Shown piece by piece: positions 27,150 through 35,314 of a DNA stretch of 64,000 nucleotides. The number at the start of each line of letters is the position of its first letter. Positions within the stretch are counted from its first letter, which is position 1. The notes under the pieces were generated by a model. That model was not told the DNA's origin and did no database searches. It saw only the letters and a list, made by a program, of their open reading frames with translations. The position numbers and the translations under genes are program-made. The stretch lies in NCBI GenBank assembly GCA_041389725.1, contig JAWKRG010000014.1, positions 62,001-126,000 on the forward strand. The letters run 5' to 3'. The stretch is from Polyangiaceae bacterium. Lineage in GTDB: Bacteria; Myxococcota_A; Polyangia; Polyangiales; Polyangiaceae.

Positions 27150-27284
27150 AGTGCGTGGTCGCTCGTGGTTCGAGCGATGAAGGGGACGGCGTGAAACGCG
27201 TGGCAGTGCGTGGTTCGCGGGATGCAGTGGGCGCGCGACGCGCTCTGCATGAGTAGCCGGCGGCGCCGCCCCGCCCTAGACCCA

Positions 27285-28481
27285 TCACATCAGTTCGGCG
27301 AGGATTCCGTCCGCGTGAAGCCAGGCTTCGGGCGCCAAGAAAAGCGTGTTCCCGCGTTGGCGTAGTCCGCCGCGAGCGAGCCATTTTTCCGCGGCGCGGC
27401 GGCGCGCTGGGGGCCACGGATCGGTGCCGAGTTCCTGGGCGGCGGCCTCGAGATCCAGACCTTCGGAGAGGCGCAGGCCGAGCATGATGCGCTCGCTGAG
27501 CGTGGTGTCGGGGGATAGCTCCTCGCGCTCGCGCTGCAGTCCGTCCGCAGAGGCAACGCTCAGATCTGCCTCATCCCATACGCCGGGCGTCAGATAGAGA
27601 TCGGGCCGCACCGTGTTGCGATAGCGATGGTGTCCTTGGGGTCCGGGCAGCGTGCCCCAGGCGCCGACGCCGAGGCCCAAGTAGGGAGCGCCGCGCCAGT
27701 AGCCGAGGTTGTGGCGCGACTCGTCGCCGGGTCGCGCGTAGTTGGAGATCTCATAGTGCGCGAGCCCTGCCTGCAGCGCGACGGCTTCGACCGCGAGGTA
27801 GCAGTCGGCCACCGTCGACTCGTCCAACAGTGGGAGCACTCCCGCGCGCTGGCGCTGTCCGAACTGCGTGCCCGGTTCGATGGTGAGGGTGTAGGCGGAG
27901 AGGTGCGTGATGCCGGTGTCGAGCAGGCGACGCGCCTCTTCCGCGGCGTGCTCGGGACGCTGACCGTGCACGCCAATGATGAGATCCGCCGAGACGCGGG
28001 GGATGCCGGCGCGGCGCGCGTCGTTCAGGGCGCGCAAGGCGTCTTCGGGGCCGTGCCAGCGGCCCAGAAATTCGAGGGTGGAGCGCGCCAGACTTTGCAC
28101 GCCGATACTCAAGCGATTGACGCCGACGTCGCGGAGCGCGCGGGCCTTGTCTTCGTCGAGACTGGAAGGGTTGCATTCGACGGTGACCTCCACGCTGGTG
28201 GAGCGCTCGGGAGCGACGCCCGCGAGCACGCGACCCAGGGCCGCGGGTAGCCACAGGGAGGGCGTGCCGCCGCCAAAGAAGACGGATGCGACGGCGCCAA
28301 GGTCCGCGTCGACCAAGCGACGCCGACGCTCGGACAGAATTGCGTCGGCGTAGATGTCGTGGGGCAGGGTGGCTGGATCCCGGGCGATGCTCAGGAAATC
28401 ACAGTAGGGGCACTTCCGTAAGCACCAGGGGAAGTGCACGTACACCCCGTGTTCGCGCGCAACCGTGGCGCCGTCGGCCAT
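27285..28481 (-). CDS. hemW: Radical SAM heme chaperone HemW
   Basis: 398 residues. Radical SAM cluster motif CLRKCPYC (Cys20, Cys24, Cys27) near the N-terminus, SVFFGGGTPSLW for SAM binding, and the C-terminal HemW domain with NLGYWRGAPYLGLGVGAWG. HemW-type proteins bind heme and pass it to target proteins; they were long annotated as oxygen-independent coproporphyrinogen oxidase, which needs a different Cys pattern. The gene is divergent from relA with about 50 bases between starts, so promoters may overlap. Confidence 0.93.
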   Translation of the reverse strand: MADGATVAREHGVYVHFPWCLRKCPYCDFLSIARDPATLPHDIYADAILSERRRRLVDADLGAVASVFFGGGTPSLWLPAALGRVLAGVAPERSTSVEVTVECNPSSLDEDKARALRDVGVNRLSIGVQSLARSTLEFLGRWHGPEDALRALNDARRAGIPRVSADLIIGVHGQRPEHAAEEARRLLDTGITHLSAYTLTIEPGTQFGQRQRAGVLPLLDESTVADCYLAVEAVALQAGLAHYEISNYARPGDESRHNLGYWRGAPYLGLGVGAWGTLPGPQGHHRYRNTVRPDLYLTPGVWDEADLSVASADGLQREREELSPDTTLSERIMLGLRLSEGLDLEAAAQELGTDPWPPARRRAAEKWLARGGLRQRGNTLFLAPEAWLHADGILAELM

Positions 28482-28532
28482 GACCGGAGCCTAGCAGGCC
28501 TTTGCTGAAAACCTTCCGCGGTGTTACTTTCC

Positions 28533-30728
28533 ATGACCCGCCGATCTCGGCGCCCCCCAATGCTCGCCGCCGACGAACTCGTCCAACGCATCCAGACTTA
28601 TCAGCCTGCCTCGGATGGTGACCTCATTCGCCGCGCCTACCACTACGCGGAGTGGGCGCACCGCGAACAGATGCGCAAGAGTGGGGATCCGTACTTCGTC
28701 CATCCCGTGAGCGTGGCCGAGATCATCGCTGATTTGCGACTGGACACCGCCAGCGTGTGCGCGGGGCTGTTGCACGACGTGGTGGAGGACACCCCCAGCA
28801 CCCTGGTGGACATCGAGCGCGACTTCGGCGGGGAAATCGCGGAGATCGTCGACGGCGTCACCAAGCTGGGCAAGATCAACTTCACCAGCAAGGAGGACCG
28901 CCAGGCCGAGAGCTTCCGCAAGATGGTGGTGGCGATGGCCAAGGACCTGCGCGTCCTGCTGGTCAAGCTCTGCGACCGCCTGGACAACATGCGCACCCTC
29001 GAGCACATGAAGCCCGAGAGTCGGGAGCGCATCGCTCGGGAAACCTTGGAGATCTACGCACCCCTGGCCAACCGCCTGGGTATCCAGCGCATCAAGAGCG
29101 AGCTGGAAGATCTGAGCTTTCAGCATTTGGAACCGGACATCTTTCGCGAGATCACCAGCAAGCTGACCAAGTCGAAGAAGGAGCGCGAGCGCTACATCGA
29201 AGGCGTGTGTCGCACGCTCACCAGTCGGCTGGCCGAAGCTGGTTTCGCCGCGGAAGTCAGCGGCCGCGCCAAACATCTGTACTCGATCTACCGCAAGATG
29301 AAGGCGGCCCAGTGCGACTTCGAGCAGGTCTACGACGTGATTGCTTTTCGCATCTGCGTCGAAAGCGTCAGCGATTGCTACGCCGTGCTCGGCGTCATCC
29401 ATTCGCGTTGGACGCCGGTGCCGGGGCGATTCAAGGACTACGTGGCCTTGCCGAAGCCCAACATGTACCAGTCCCTGCACACGACGGTGATTGGTCCAGG
29501 GCGGCAGCGCATCGAGATCCAGATCCGCACTCACGACATGGATCGTGTGGCGGAGCACGGTGTGGCCGCCCACTGGAAGTACAAGGAGCGTGGCTCCGGT
29601 GGCATGGATCCGGGCGCGGCGGAGAAGTTCGGTTGGCTCAAGGAGTTGGCGGACTTCCAGCAGAGCGTCAAGGATCCCGCGGAGTTCCTGGAGAGCGTGA
29701 AGATCGATCTGTTTCCCGACGAGATCTACATCTTCACGCCGCGCGGCGATCTGCGCGTGTTCCCCCGCGGCGCCACGCCCATCGACTTCGCCTATTCGAT
29801 TCACAGCGACGTGGGCAATCATTGCTCCGGGGCTCGCGCCAATGGCCAGATCGTTCCGTTGCGCTACAAGATGCGCAACGGCGACGTGATGGAGGTGATG
29901 ACGTCGCCGCAGCAGCAGCCGAGCAAGGACTGGCTGGACTACGCGGTGAGCGGGCGCGCGCGTGGGCGCATTCGCGCGCACTTGCGGCAAGATCAGCGCA
30001 CGAAGAGCATCAATCTGGGGCGCGAACTCTTGGAGTCGGACCTACGGCAGGCCGGCATGAGCTACGCGAAGCTCACCAAGAACGATGACGAGATGCGTCG
30101 CGTGTGGGACGCGCATCGTTTCGGCAGCTGGGATGAACTCTTGTTGGCTGTCGGTTACGGCAAACTCAGCTCCGACGACGTGGTCAAGACCCTGAAGGCC
30201 AAGGGGCAGGAGGGGGGAGCCGCGGAGCCGCCGCCCCAGCTCAAAGCTGGGCGCATCGAGCAGATCGTCCGCAAGGTCACCGGGCGGGACCACAGCGGCA
30301 TCAAGGTCAGCGGCATCGACGACGTGTTGGTGCGCTACGCCAAATGCTGCAATCCGCTACCGGGCGACGCCATCATCGGCTTCATCACCCGCGGCCGCGG
30401 CGTGACCATCCACCGCCGCGAGTGCCCCAAGGCCTTCGACAACTCGGACCCGGAGCGCCGCATCGACGTCAGCTGGGACACCCGCGCCAAGATCAACCGC
30501 CCCGTGCAGCTGAAGGTCACTACCGCGAACAAGCCCGGCATTCTCGCGACCGTGAGCCAGACCTTTTCCGCGCAGAAGATCAACATCAGCGAAGCGAACT
30601 GTCGCGCCAGCGACGACGGCCGCGCGTGCAACATCTTCACCTTCCACGTCAACGACCTATCCCAACTCAAGAACGTGATGAAAGCCCTGACCAAGGTCAG
30701 CGGCGTCGTCGGCGTCGAGCGGGTGTAG
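28533..30728 (+). CDS. relA: Bifunctional (p)ppGpp synthetase/hydrolase
   Basis: About 731 residues, full-length long RSH. Order: HD hydrolase domain with an intact HDVVED motif (LLHDVVEDTPST), synthetase domain (VYDVIAFRICV, FKDYVALPKPNMYQSLHT), TGS domain (DEIYIFTPRGDLRVFPRG), a Cys/His region (RYAKCCNPLPGD) and a C-terminal ACT domain (LKVTTANKPGILATVS). Both activities look preserved, so it should make and degrade (p)ppGpp in the stringent response. Possible starts are GTG 28521, ATG 28533 and ATG 28560; 28533 is a compromise. It is the last clear core gene before the accessory region. Confidence 0.93.
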   Translation: MTRRSRRPPMLAADELVQRIQTYQPASDGDLIRRAYHYAEWAHREQMRKSGDPYFVHPVSVAEIIADLRLDTASVCAGLLHDVVEDTPSTLVDIERDFGGEIAEIVDGVTKLGKINFTSKEDRQAESFRKMVVAMAKDLRVLLVKLCDRLDNMRTLEHMKPESRERIARETLEIYAPLANRLGIQRIKSELEDLSFQHLEPDIFREITSKLTKSKKERERYIEGVCRTLTSRLAEAGFAAEVSGRAKHLYSIYRKMKAAQCDFEQVYDVIAFRICVESVSDCYAVLGVIHSRWTPVPGRFKDYVALPKPNMYQSLHTTVIGPGRQRIEIQIRTHDMDRVAEHGVAAHWKYKERGSGGMDPGAAEKFGWLKELADFQQSVKDPAEFLESVKIDLFPDEIYIFTPRGDLRVFPRGATPIDFAYSIHSDVGNHCSGARANGQIVPLRYKMRNGDVMEVMTSPQQQPSKDWLDYAVSGRARGRIRAHLRQDQRTKSINLGRELLESDLRQAGMSYAKLTKNDDEMRRVWDAHRFGSWDELLLAVGYGKLSSDDVVKTLKAKGQEGGAAEPPPQLKAGRIEQIVRKVTGRDHSGIKVSGIDDVLVRYAKCCNPLPGDAIIGFITRGRGVTIHRRECPKAFDNSDPERRIDVSWDTRAKINRPVQLKVTTANKPGILATVSQTFSAQKINISEANCRASDDGRACNIFTFHVNDLSQLKNVMKALTKVSGVVGVERV

Positions 30729-30844
30729 GGCGGAAGTGCGAAGCATTGGGGCCGCGGTCGCGCCTGGAGGTCGACACGTGGCACTGGATTGCCTCGGCCG
30801 GATCGACGGGCGCGAGGGCAGTCGCGGGGCGGACTCGTCGCTCT

Positions 30845-31372
30845 TCAGGTGGAGGTGCGTGGTTCGGCGGCCTTGATGTCCGCCATCATCAGGTACATCG
30901 TCGTCGTTTCCGGGCGGGCGTCGGATTGACCTTCGAGCGGCACGAAGGGCTTGAAGCCATACCGTGCGTAGAAGTCTACGGCGCCCGACTTGGCGTCAAC
31001 GATCACCGCGCTGCAGCCGAACTCGTCAGCCATTCTGGACGCAAGCTTCAGCACGAAGCGCAGTAGTTGGGTACCAAGTCCTTTGGACTGCGCAGACTGG
31101 TCGACGGCAAGGCGCGCGAGCCCAAGCGCTGGCAGCGGATAGCGGGGCAATTGCTTGCGGCGGCGCTCGGGTAGCGCCTCGATGTCGATGTGGCGCGGCG
31201 CGACAGTGACGAACCCAAGAATGCGGATGGCCTCCACCGCAACATAGGTTGCTCCCAGATGGTGCCGAAACTGATTCTGCCCGGCATAACGGTGGAAGAA
31301 GCGGTCGAGGGCGGCGTCGCCTGAATGGAACTCCGAGCGACTGTCGTCCGGCCGAAGCGCCCTAATCTCCAT
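30845..31372 (-). CDS. GNAT-family acetyltransferase toxin
   Basis: 175 residues, one GNAT domain with acetyl-CoA loop features (LARLAVDQSAQSKGLGTQLL) and the conserved C-terminal Tyr in FYARYGFKP. Together with the small RHH gene whose 3' end it overlaps by 11 bases, it matches the type II toxin class (TacT/AtaT-like) that acetylates the amino group of charged tRNAs and halts translation. Transcribed antitoxin first. The assignment rests on domain and gene arrangement; the tRNA target is not readable. Confidence 0.85.
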   Translation of the reverse strand: MEIRALRPDDSRSEFHSGDAALDRFFHRYAGQNQFRHHLGATYVAVEAIRILGFVTVAPRHIDIEALPERRRKQLPRYPLPALGLARLAVDQSAQSKGLGTQLLRFVLKLASRMADEFGCSAVIVDAKSGAVDFYARYGFKPFVPLEGQSDARPETTTMYLMMADIKAAEPRTST

Positions 31373-31631
31373 CGCGCATCAGTTTGCGTAGCGCGGCCGT
31401 GGGCTTTGGGTTTGCGGTCTTGCGCAGCATTTCGTCGCCGGTTTCGCGCGAGACTACGATGCGCGGGTGGACGATGTAGTCAGCCGGAAGTTCTTCGAGC
31501 GCCTGCAGGTGGTGTAGCAGCGCCTGCTCGACGAGGTGCCCCTTCTTCACGCCGGTCCGCCGCACGTGCTTGTCCATCCGATCCCGTGTGGTCTGGGAAA
31601 TCTGCGCCGAAATCTGGGTCTCTTTCGCCAT
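31362..31631 (-). CDS. RHH-type antitoxin of the GNAT toxin
   Basis: 89 residues from the ATG at 31631; the frame extends upstream to 31901 but that part is low-quality Arg/Pro sequence. The N-terminal half (MAKETQISAQISQTTRDRMDK through HHLQALEEL) fits a ribbon-helix-helix DNA-binding dimerisation domain; the C-terminal tail would wrap the toxin. Such antitoxins repress their own promoter in complex with the toxin. It overlaps the toxin start by 11 bases, giving coupled translation. Confidence 0.82.
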   Translation of the reverse strand: MAKETQISAQISQTTRDRMDKHVRRTGVKKGHLVEQALLHHLQALEELPADYIVHPRIVVSRETGDEMLRKTANPKPTAALRKLMRDGD

Positions 31632-31934
31632 GACGAACTGCATCAAAAATCTACATTTTTCATGGCTTGGGTCAAGGGGGGACGGCGCTGGGCGCTGGCG
31701 GGCACTTGGCATGCGAAGTACCTGTCGGTGGTTCGCCGCCTCGCGGCTACGTGCTCGTGCGCTTCTAGCGAACCGAGCGCTCCGAGCGGCCAGAGGGGGC
31801 GGAAGGGTGGTGCGGCGCTCAATGCTCGATGGGCGGTTGGTAATGCATTCCGGTGCCGGCGGCGAGCCGCCGGATGGCGAGATTGGAAGAGAACGCTGCA
31901 CTCCGGCGTTTCAGCCGCAGCTGGTCAAGCGCGA

Positions 31935-32312
31935 ATGGTCGGGCGAGTTCGGTGGGTCAACTTCGCCGCCAGTGGGTGGTCGCTGTTCTCAGCTTGCTCC
32001 AGTCCCTGTTCGAACCCATGCGAGCAGGCAAGTGCGCAGAGCCGGCAGGTGAGTTCTGCGGTGGTGTCATACCAGGCGACGCACGGCGTTCTCCCGCGCA
32101 CTCTCGCGGGCCTCGTGCCGTTGACGATCGCGGAGTGCGCCACCATAGACCCGTGGAATCGTCGATTCGAGTACCTCCCGAACAGGCCTGGCGAGTTCGT
32201 GGTCTATTCGAGGGGAGAAGACGGAAGGCGCGGCACGTCGGACGACGTATTCGCGCACGGAACGCCGCCCGTGTGCCGAGGCACAGGATCACTGAGCAGA
32301 TTCGACCTGTGA
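31935..32312 (+). CDS. Truncated GspG/pseudopilin-like C-terminal domain
   Basis: About 125 residues from one possible ATG; the real start is unclear. The last ~75 residues follow the GspG pattern: SYQATHGVLPRTLAGLVP, then DPWNRRFEYLPNRPGEFVVY and SRGEDGRRGTSDD, the region that in type II secretion pseudopilins binds calcium. The usual prepilin leader (G-F-T-L-x-E) and hydrophobic helix are missing, so this is probably a decayed or relocated fragment. No other secretion gene is nearby. Confidence 0.45.
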   Translation: MVGRVRWVNFAASGWSLFSACSSPCSNPCEQASAQSRQVSSAVVSYQATHGVLPRTLAGLVPLTIAECATIDPWNRRFEYLPNRPGEFVVYSRGEDGRRGTSDDVFAHGTPPVCRGTGSLSRFDL

Positions 32313-32330
32313 TGCGGGGCGACGCCGCGG

Positions 32331-32426
32331 TCGACGAGAGGAAGCCTAGGTCCGACAAAAGCGAAACGCGCCGCGAGGATTCGCGACGCGTTGGGCCTGT
32401 TGAGAGCGGGAGAAGGGATTCGAGCC
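32331..32426 (-). repeat. Duplicate of tRNA-Gly 3' end plus terminator (copy 1)
   Basis: Ninety-six bases that recur at 32533-32628 with two differences. On the minus strand they contain part of a tRNA T-arm (the last ~25 bases of the tRNA) followed by a GC hairpin (CGCGTCGCGA/TCGCGGCGCG, one mismatch) and a T-rich tail, like a tRNA gene terminator. Confidence 0.8.
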
Positions 32427-32532
32427 GGCAGACGAAGGGGCGTGAAGTTGCGCGGTGGGAGCCGCAGGGTCGAAGGGAGCCGGCGATGAGGCCGCGAGGA
32501 CCGGAGGCGGAGCCGAGGACCGGAGCGAACCC

Positions 32533-32650
32533 TCGACGAGAGGAAGCCTAGGTCCGACAAAAGCGAAACGCGCCGCGAGGATTCGCGACGCGTTGGGCTT
32601 GTTGAGAGCGGGAGAAGGGATTCGAACCCTCGACGTCAACCTTGGCAAGG
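32533..32650 (-). other. 3' fragment of tRNA-Gly(GCC) with terminator; probable attachment-site scar
   Basis: Read on the minus strand, 32650 to 32605 gives an anticodon stem-loop CCTTGCCAAGG with anticodon GCC, a variable loop, a T-arm with GGGTTCGAATCCC, an acceptor strand CTCCCGCTC and discriminator T, as in bacterial tRNA-Gly. CCA is not encoded. The 5' half is absent: sequence upstream of the anticodon stem is unrelated. A terminator-like hairpin with a T-rich tail follows (to 32533). Identity running from the anticodon loop to the 3' end is the usual attB block of tyrosine-recombinase elements, so this is likely the scar left at the far end of an element inserted in a tRNA-Gly gene. Confidence 0.75.
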
Positions 32651-32752
32651 GGCAAAGATCCCGTTTCCCTTCGTTTCGTAAACTCGTAATTCATTGAAAT
32701 CACACACCGTGGCGTTACCCGGACGATCCAGCCGTTACGCCGAAGTGGTGCT

Positions 32753-32788
32753 CCAGGTGGTACTCCAAGGTGGTAGAGTACCACCTGG
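32753..32788. promoter_or_regulatory. Perfect 13-bp inverted repeat
   Basis: CCAGGTGGTACTC (32753-32765) and its exact reverse complement (32776-32788) are separated by 10 bases. No run of T follows either side, so it looks more like an operator or recombinase core than a terminator. It lies about 100 bases inside the putative element from the tRNA fragment. Confidence 0.6.
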
Positions 32789-33473
32789 GCGATTGGGGTC
32801 CGAATCTGGGTAGCGAATCCTGGAGTGGTGCTTGGGGCGCCTGATGCGGGATTCGCGTGAACTGGTCATGGGGGAACGAGGTGGTACCTCCAAAGAGGAT
32901 GCGCCTCCCGCGACTTGTGATCGCTGGCGCGCCTGTAGCGCCCATTGCGCTCGTCGCGGGAATACGAGTCGATTGGCTGGCCCGAAGCGCAGCTGGCCGA
33001 ACACGCCTAAATGCAGCCGAAATGGAGCGGATCTTCGGCGCGTTTCAGGCCGGCGTGGCGCCGTCTCCCTGCTGTACTTCCCCGCAATTGTTCACTCGCG
33101 GCGAGTGCTGGGAACTTAGCAAGCGGAGCGATTCGGATAGCATCCGTCGTCGGTCGTCGGCCTAGCGACACACGTTCACACGCGAACGCCGAGCGTCAAG
33201 TCGTCAGTCGGCAAGGCGCGACGGCCTGGGACGATCGGCCACGTGTCCGACGAGCAAGTCGACCATGGTTCCCCCAAGACTCCAAGTCGGGAAACTGGGA
33301 GTCAGGGCAGGCAAGGACCAGGTTCTCACCGTGCCCGCTTTCGATGTGGCCGGGCCTGAGCGTCCCCCCGCGCAGCCGAGCCCGGTCACACCGTAGCGGT
33401 CCCGTTTCACGCTGGGCTTGCACACACCCACCGTAACGTCACTCGACTCCGATAGGTGGGCAGTGCAGTAGCG
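32789..33473. other. Gene-poor spacer
   Basis: Only short overlapping frames with Arg/Ser/Pro-rich, shadow-like products are present. I see no recognisable gene, RNA or repeat here. It may be decayed mobile-element sequence next to the tRNA scar. Confidence 0.5.
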
Positions 33474-34130
33474 TCAATATACATAGACGCCTGCGTAGGA
33501 CTGTTGTGGCGTCCATACGCTGCCATTCCAGCGCAGCGCTGCCGAAACGGTTCGCGCCTTGTAGTTGACAGGGTCCGACTCATGGCCGGTGAGGATGTGA
33601 AACCCAGGATAGAGCACGAAATCGCATGACGAGCCGTTCCAGCTGCCAACATAGAGCGTAGGGTTGCTGACAACGGAGTTGTTTGGGTCATTGACGAAAC
33701 CTGTGCACGAGCCACTGCAGATGGCGTCCAGGCCTTGGCCCCACAGTGCTGAGTACTCACAATCGGTCTGATTCGTAGGGTATGTCGCGTAGTCGTACGC
33801 TCCCACGTGGAAGTAGTCTCGACTGCTGAGTCCACCCACTTCCGCAATTACGCCGCCGCAGTTCGTGCCGTGCCACGTCGAACTCCACGTGCCGTAGTAG
33901 CCCGTGGCGCCCGCGGTCCCAGTATAGTTGGCGGTCTCGGTCGCACACCCCGCCTCGCCGATCGCTTGTTCGATCTTCGAGTAGTCCGGTGGAAGTCCAC
34001 CCGGATCGGTGCTGCCACAAGCCGCAAGCCCAAGTAGGCCCACGACCGCGACGCACGTTGCGCCCCGAGTCCCTAGCCGTCCTACGTGACGGTCGCAATC
34101 GAAAGCCGCGAACTGATTTGCTTGCCTCAT
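33474..34130 (-). CDS. Secreted lipoprotein of unknown function
   Basis: 218 residues. The long signal ends in lipobox GLAAC (Cys near residue 38), followed by GSTDPGG. The mature part is rich in Gly, Thr, Tyr and Trp with several Cys (including CSGSC), indicating an extracytoplasmic, disulfide-bonded, beta-rich domain. The start is firmly set by a strong ribosome site, AGGAGGTG, 5 bases before the ATG. I do not recognise the family. It faces a response-regulator gene across about 310 bases with no other feature I can support, presumably the two promoters. Confidence 0.7.
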   Translation of the reverse strand: MRQANQFAAFDCDRHVGRLGTRGATCVAVVGLLGLAACGSTDPGGLPPDYSKIEQAIGEAGCATETANYTGTAGATGYYGTWSSTWHGTNCGGVIAEVGGLSSRDYFHVGAYDYATYPTNQTDCEYSALWGQGLDAICSGSCTGFVNDPNNSVVSNPTLYVGSWNGSSCDFVLYPGFHILTGHESDPVNYKARTVSAALRWNGSVWTPQQSYAGVYVY

Positions 34131-34441
34131 GAGGTCACCTCCTGAACGCAGACCGGACGGTCTGCGCCCTCATGTCTACCACTCGAATTGGACTCGGGAG
34201 CGTCGCGCGATGGGCCGGCGCCGGTTAGTGTGTAGTGCATTTGGGGGACATCGCACGCGCAGCTCCGTGTGCACCAGACGACCGAACCGGCGCTGTGCCC
34301 GGCAATTCGCCATCTGGTCGGCCGGCGGTGGTTGGGTCACGGAATTCGGACGGACACCGTCGGGCCATTGCCAGACCGGCTCCTGTTCGCCTTGCAGATT
34401 CTTCGAACCGAGGCCAATGTACTCGACGCGGGGAGGCGACA

Positions 34442-35122
34442 TTGCCAGTGGCAGGGCGGAGGCTGATATCGGTTGTGATCGTGGACGACCATCCCGTCGT
34501 CATTGCAGGACTTCGTCGGCTACTGCGTGCACCAGAGTTCGTGGTCGCCGCTAGCGCGACTTGTCCCCATGCGGCAATGGCCGAGGCTGAACGCTTGCGG
34601 CCCGTCGTCGCGGTGACAGATGTCGCGATGCCAGAGGTTGGTGGCGCAGAGGTGGCGAGTTTTCTAAACACATTCGGTGTTCGCGTCGTTGCCTATACCG
34701 CACTGCCACTGGCGAGCGTTGCGGGCGCCATGTTAGGAGCAGGATGTTGGGCGTGCGTGTCGAAGAACGCGCGCCCCGCCGCGCTAAGGCGCGTGCTTCT
34801 TGCCACTGCGAGGGCGAGGGCGCGGACGGACCCGAGGCTGCTGCGCACGGCGTCGGCCGACGTGGTGGTTCACGAGTCTCGCTACGGAACTCCGTCCCTT
34901 TCTCGGAGAGAAATCACCGTGGCTAGGCTCGTAGCGACTGGGCTTAGCAGCGCCGCTATTGCCGAGACCATGGGGGTCAGCGTGGCCTCTGTGAGGACCT
35001 ACCGAAAGCGGATCGCGACCAAGCTGGGTCTGCGCACGACTGCGCAGGTGACATGCTGGGCCGTGCAGAGCGGCCTAGTCAACGAAACGCTCGCCTCCGG
35101 CGAAAGGCAGCCGCGCGTCTAG
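34442..35122 (+). CDS. NarL/LuxR-type response regulator
   Basis: About 226 residues from a TTG that follows GGGGAGG at 5-base spacing; GTG 34448 is an alternative. Receiver domain with VVIVDDHPVVIAG (acid pair), the phosphorylatable Asp in VTDVAMP, Thr in AYTALP and Lys in VSKNA, all conserved, so phosphorylation is likely. The C-terminal LuxR HTH (LSRREITVARLVATGLSS, TYRKRIATKLGLRT) binds DNA. No histidine kinase is in the window, so it is an orphan here. Possible targets are the divergent lipoprotein gene or the membrane-protein gene downstream. Confidence 0.88.
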   Translation: MPVAGRRLISVVIVDDHPVVIAGLRRLLRAPEFVVAASATCPHAAMAEAERLRPVVAVTDVAMPEVGGAEVASFLNTFGVRVVAYTALPLASVAGAMLGAGCWACVSKNARPAALRRVLLATARARARTDPRLLRTASADVVVHESRYGTPSLSRREITVARLVATGLSSAAIAETMGVSVASVRTYRKRIATKLGLRTTAQVTCWAVQSGLVNETLASGERQPRV

Positions 35123-35136
35123 CAGCGACCGCCTGC

Positions 35137-35298
35137 ATGGCCGACACCGACAGGCCGGACCGTCCTGCGGCTTTGAAACTTGAAACAAGGCTCGCGTATT
35201 TCTGCGCGGAAGTGCTGATTGGGGCCTGGTTGCAGGAGGGGCTTGGCGGAAGAACGGTGACTTCTGCCGAAACGACGCTCGACGCGGCCCGGGTTTGA
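35137..35298 (+). CDS. Possible small protein between regulator and membrane protein
   Basis: 53 residues, MADTDRPDRPAALKLETR onward, with one amphipathic or weakly hydrophobic stretch (LAYFCAEVLIGAWLQEGL). It lies 14 bases after the regulator stop and 16 before the membrane-protein gene on the same strand, which is the main reason to list it. No family recognised. Confidence 0.3.
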   Translation: MADTDRPDRPAALKLETRLAYFCAEVLIGAWLQEGLGGRTVTSAETTLDAARV

Positions 35299-35314
35299 AG
35301 CCTACGGTTTTGGA

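Noticed and set aside
28524..29990. 488-codon minus-strand frame opposite relA
   Set aside because: Antisense to conserved HD, synthetase and TGS coding sequence; a product of high GC third positions.
32605..32650. A complete tRNA gene
   Set aside because: The anticodon, T-arm and acceptor 3' strand are present, but the D-arm and 5' acceptor strand are absent on the upstream side.
33204..33431. Overlapping short minus-strand frames near 33.2-33.4 kb
   Set aside because: Low-complexity products without ribosome site or recognisable domain; left as gene-poor spacer.
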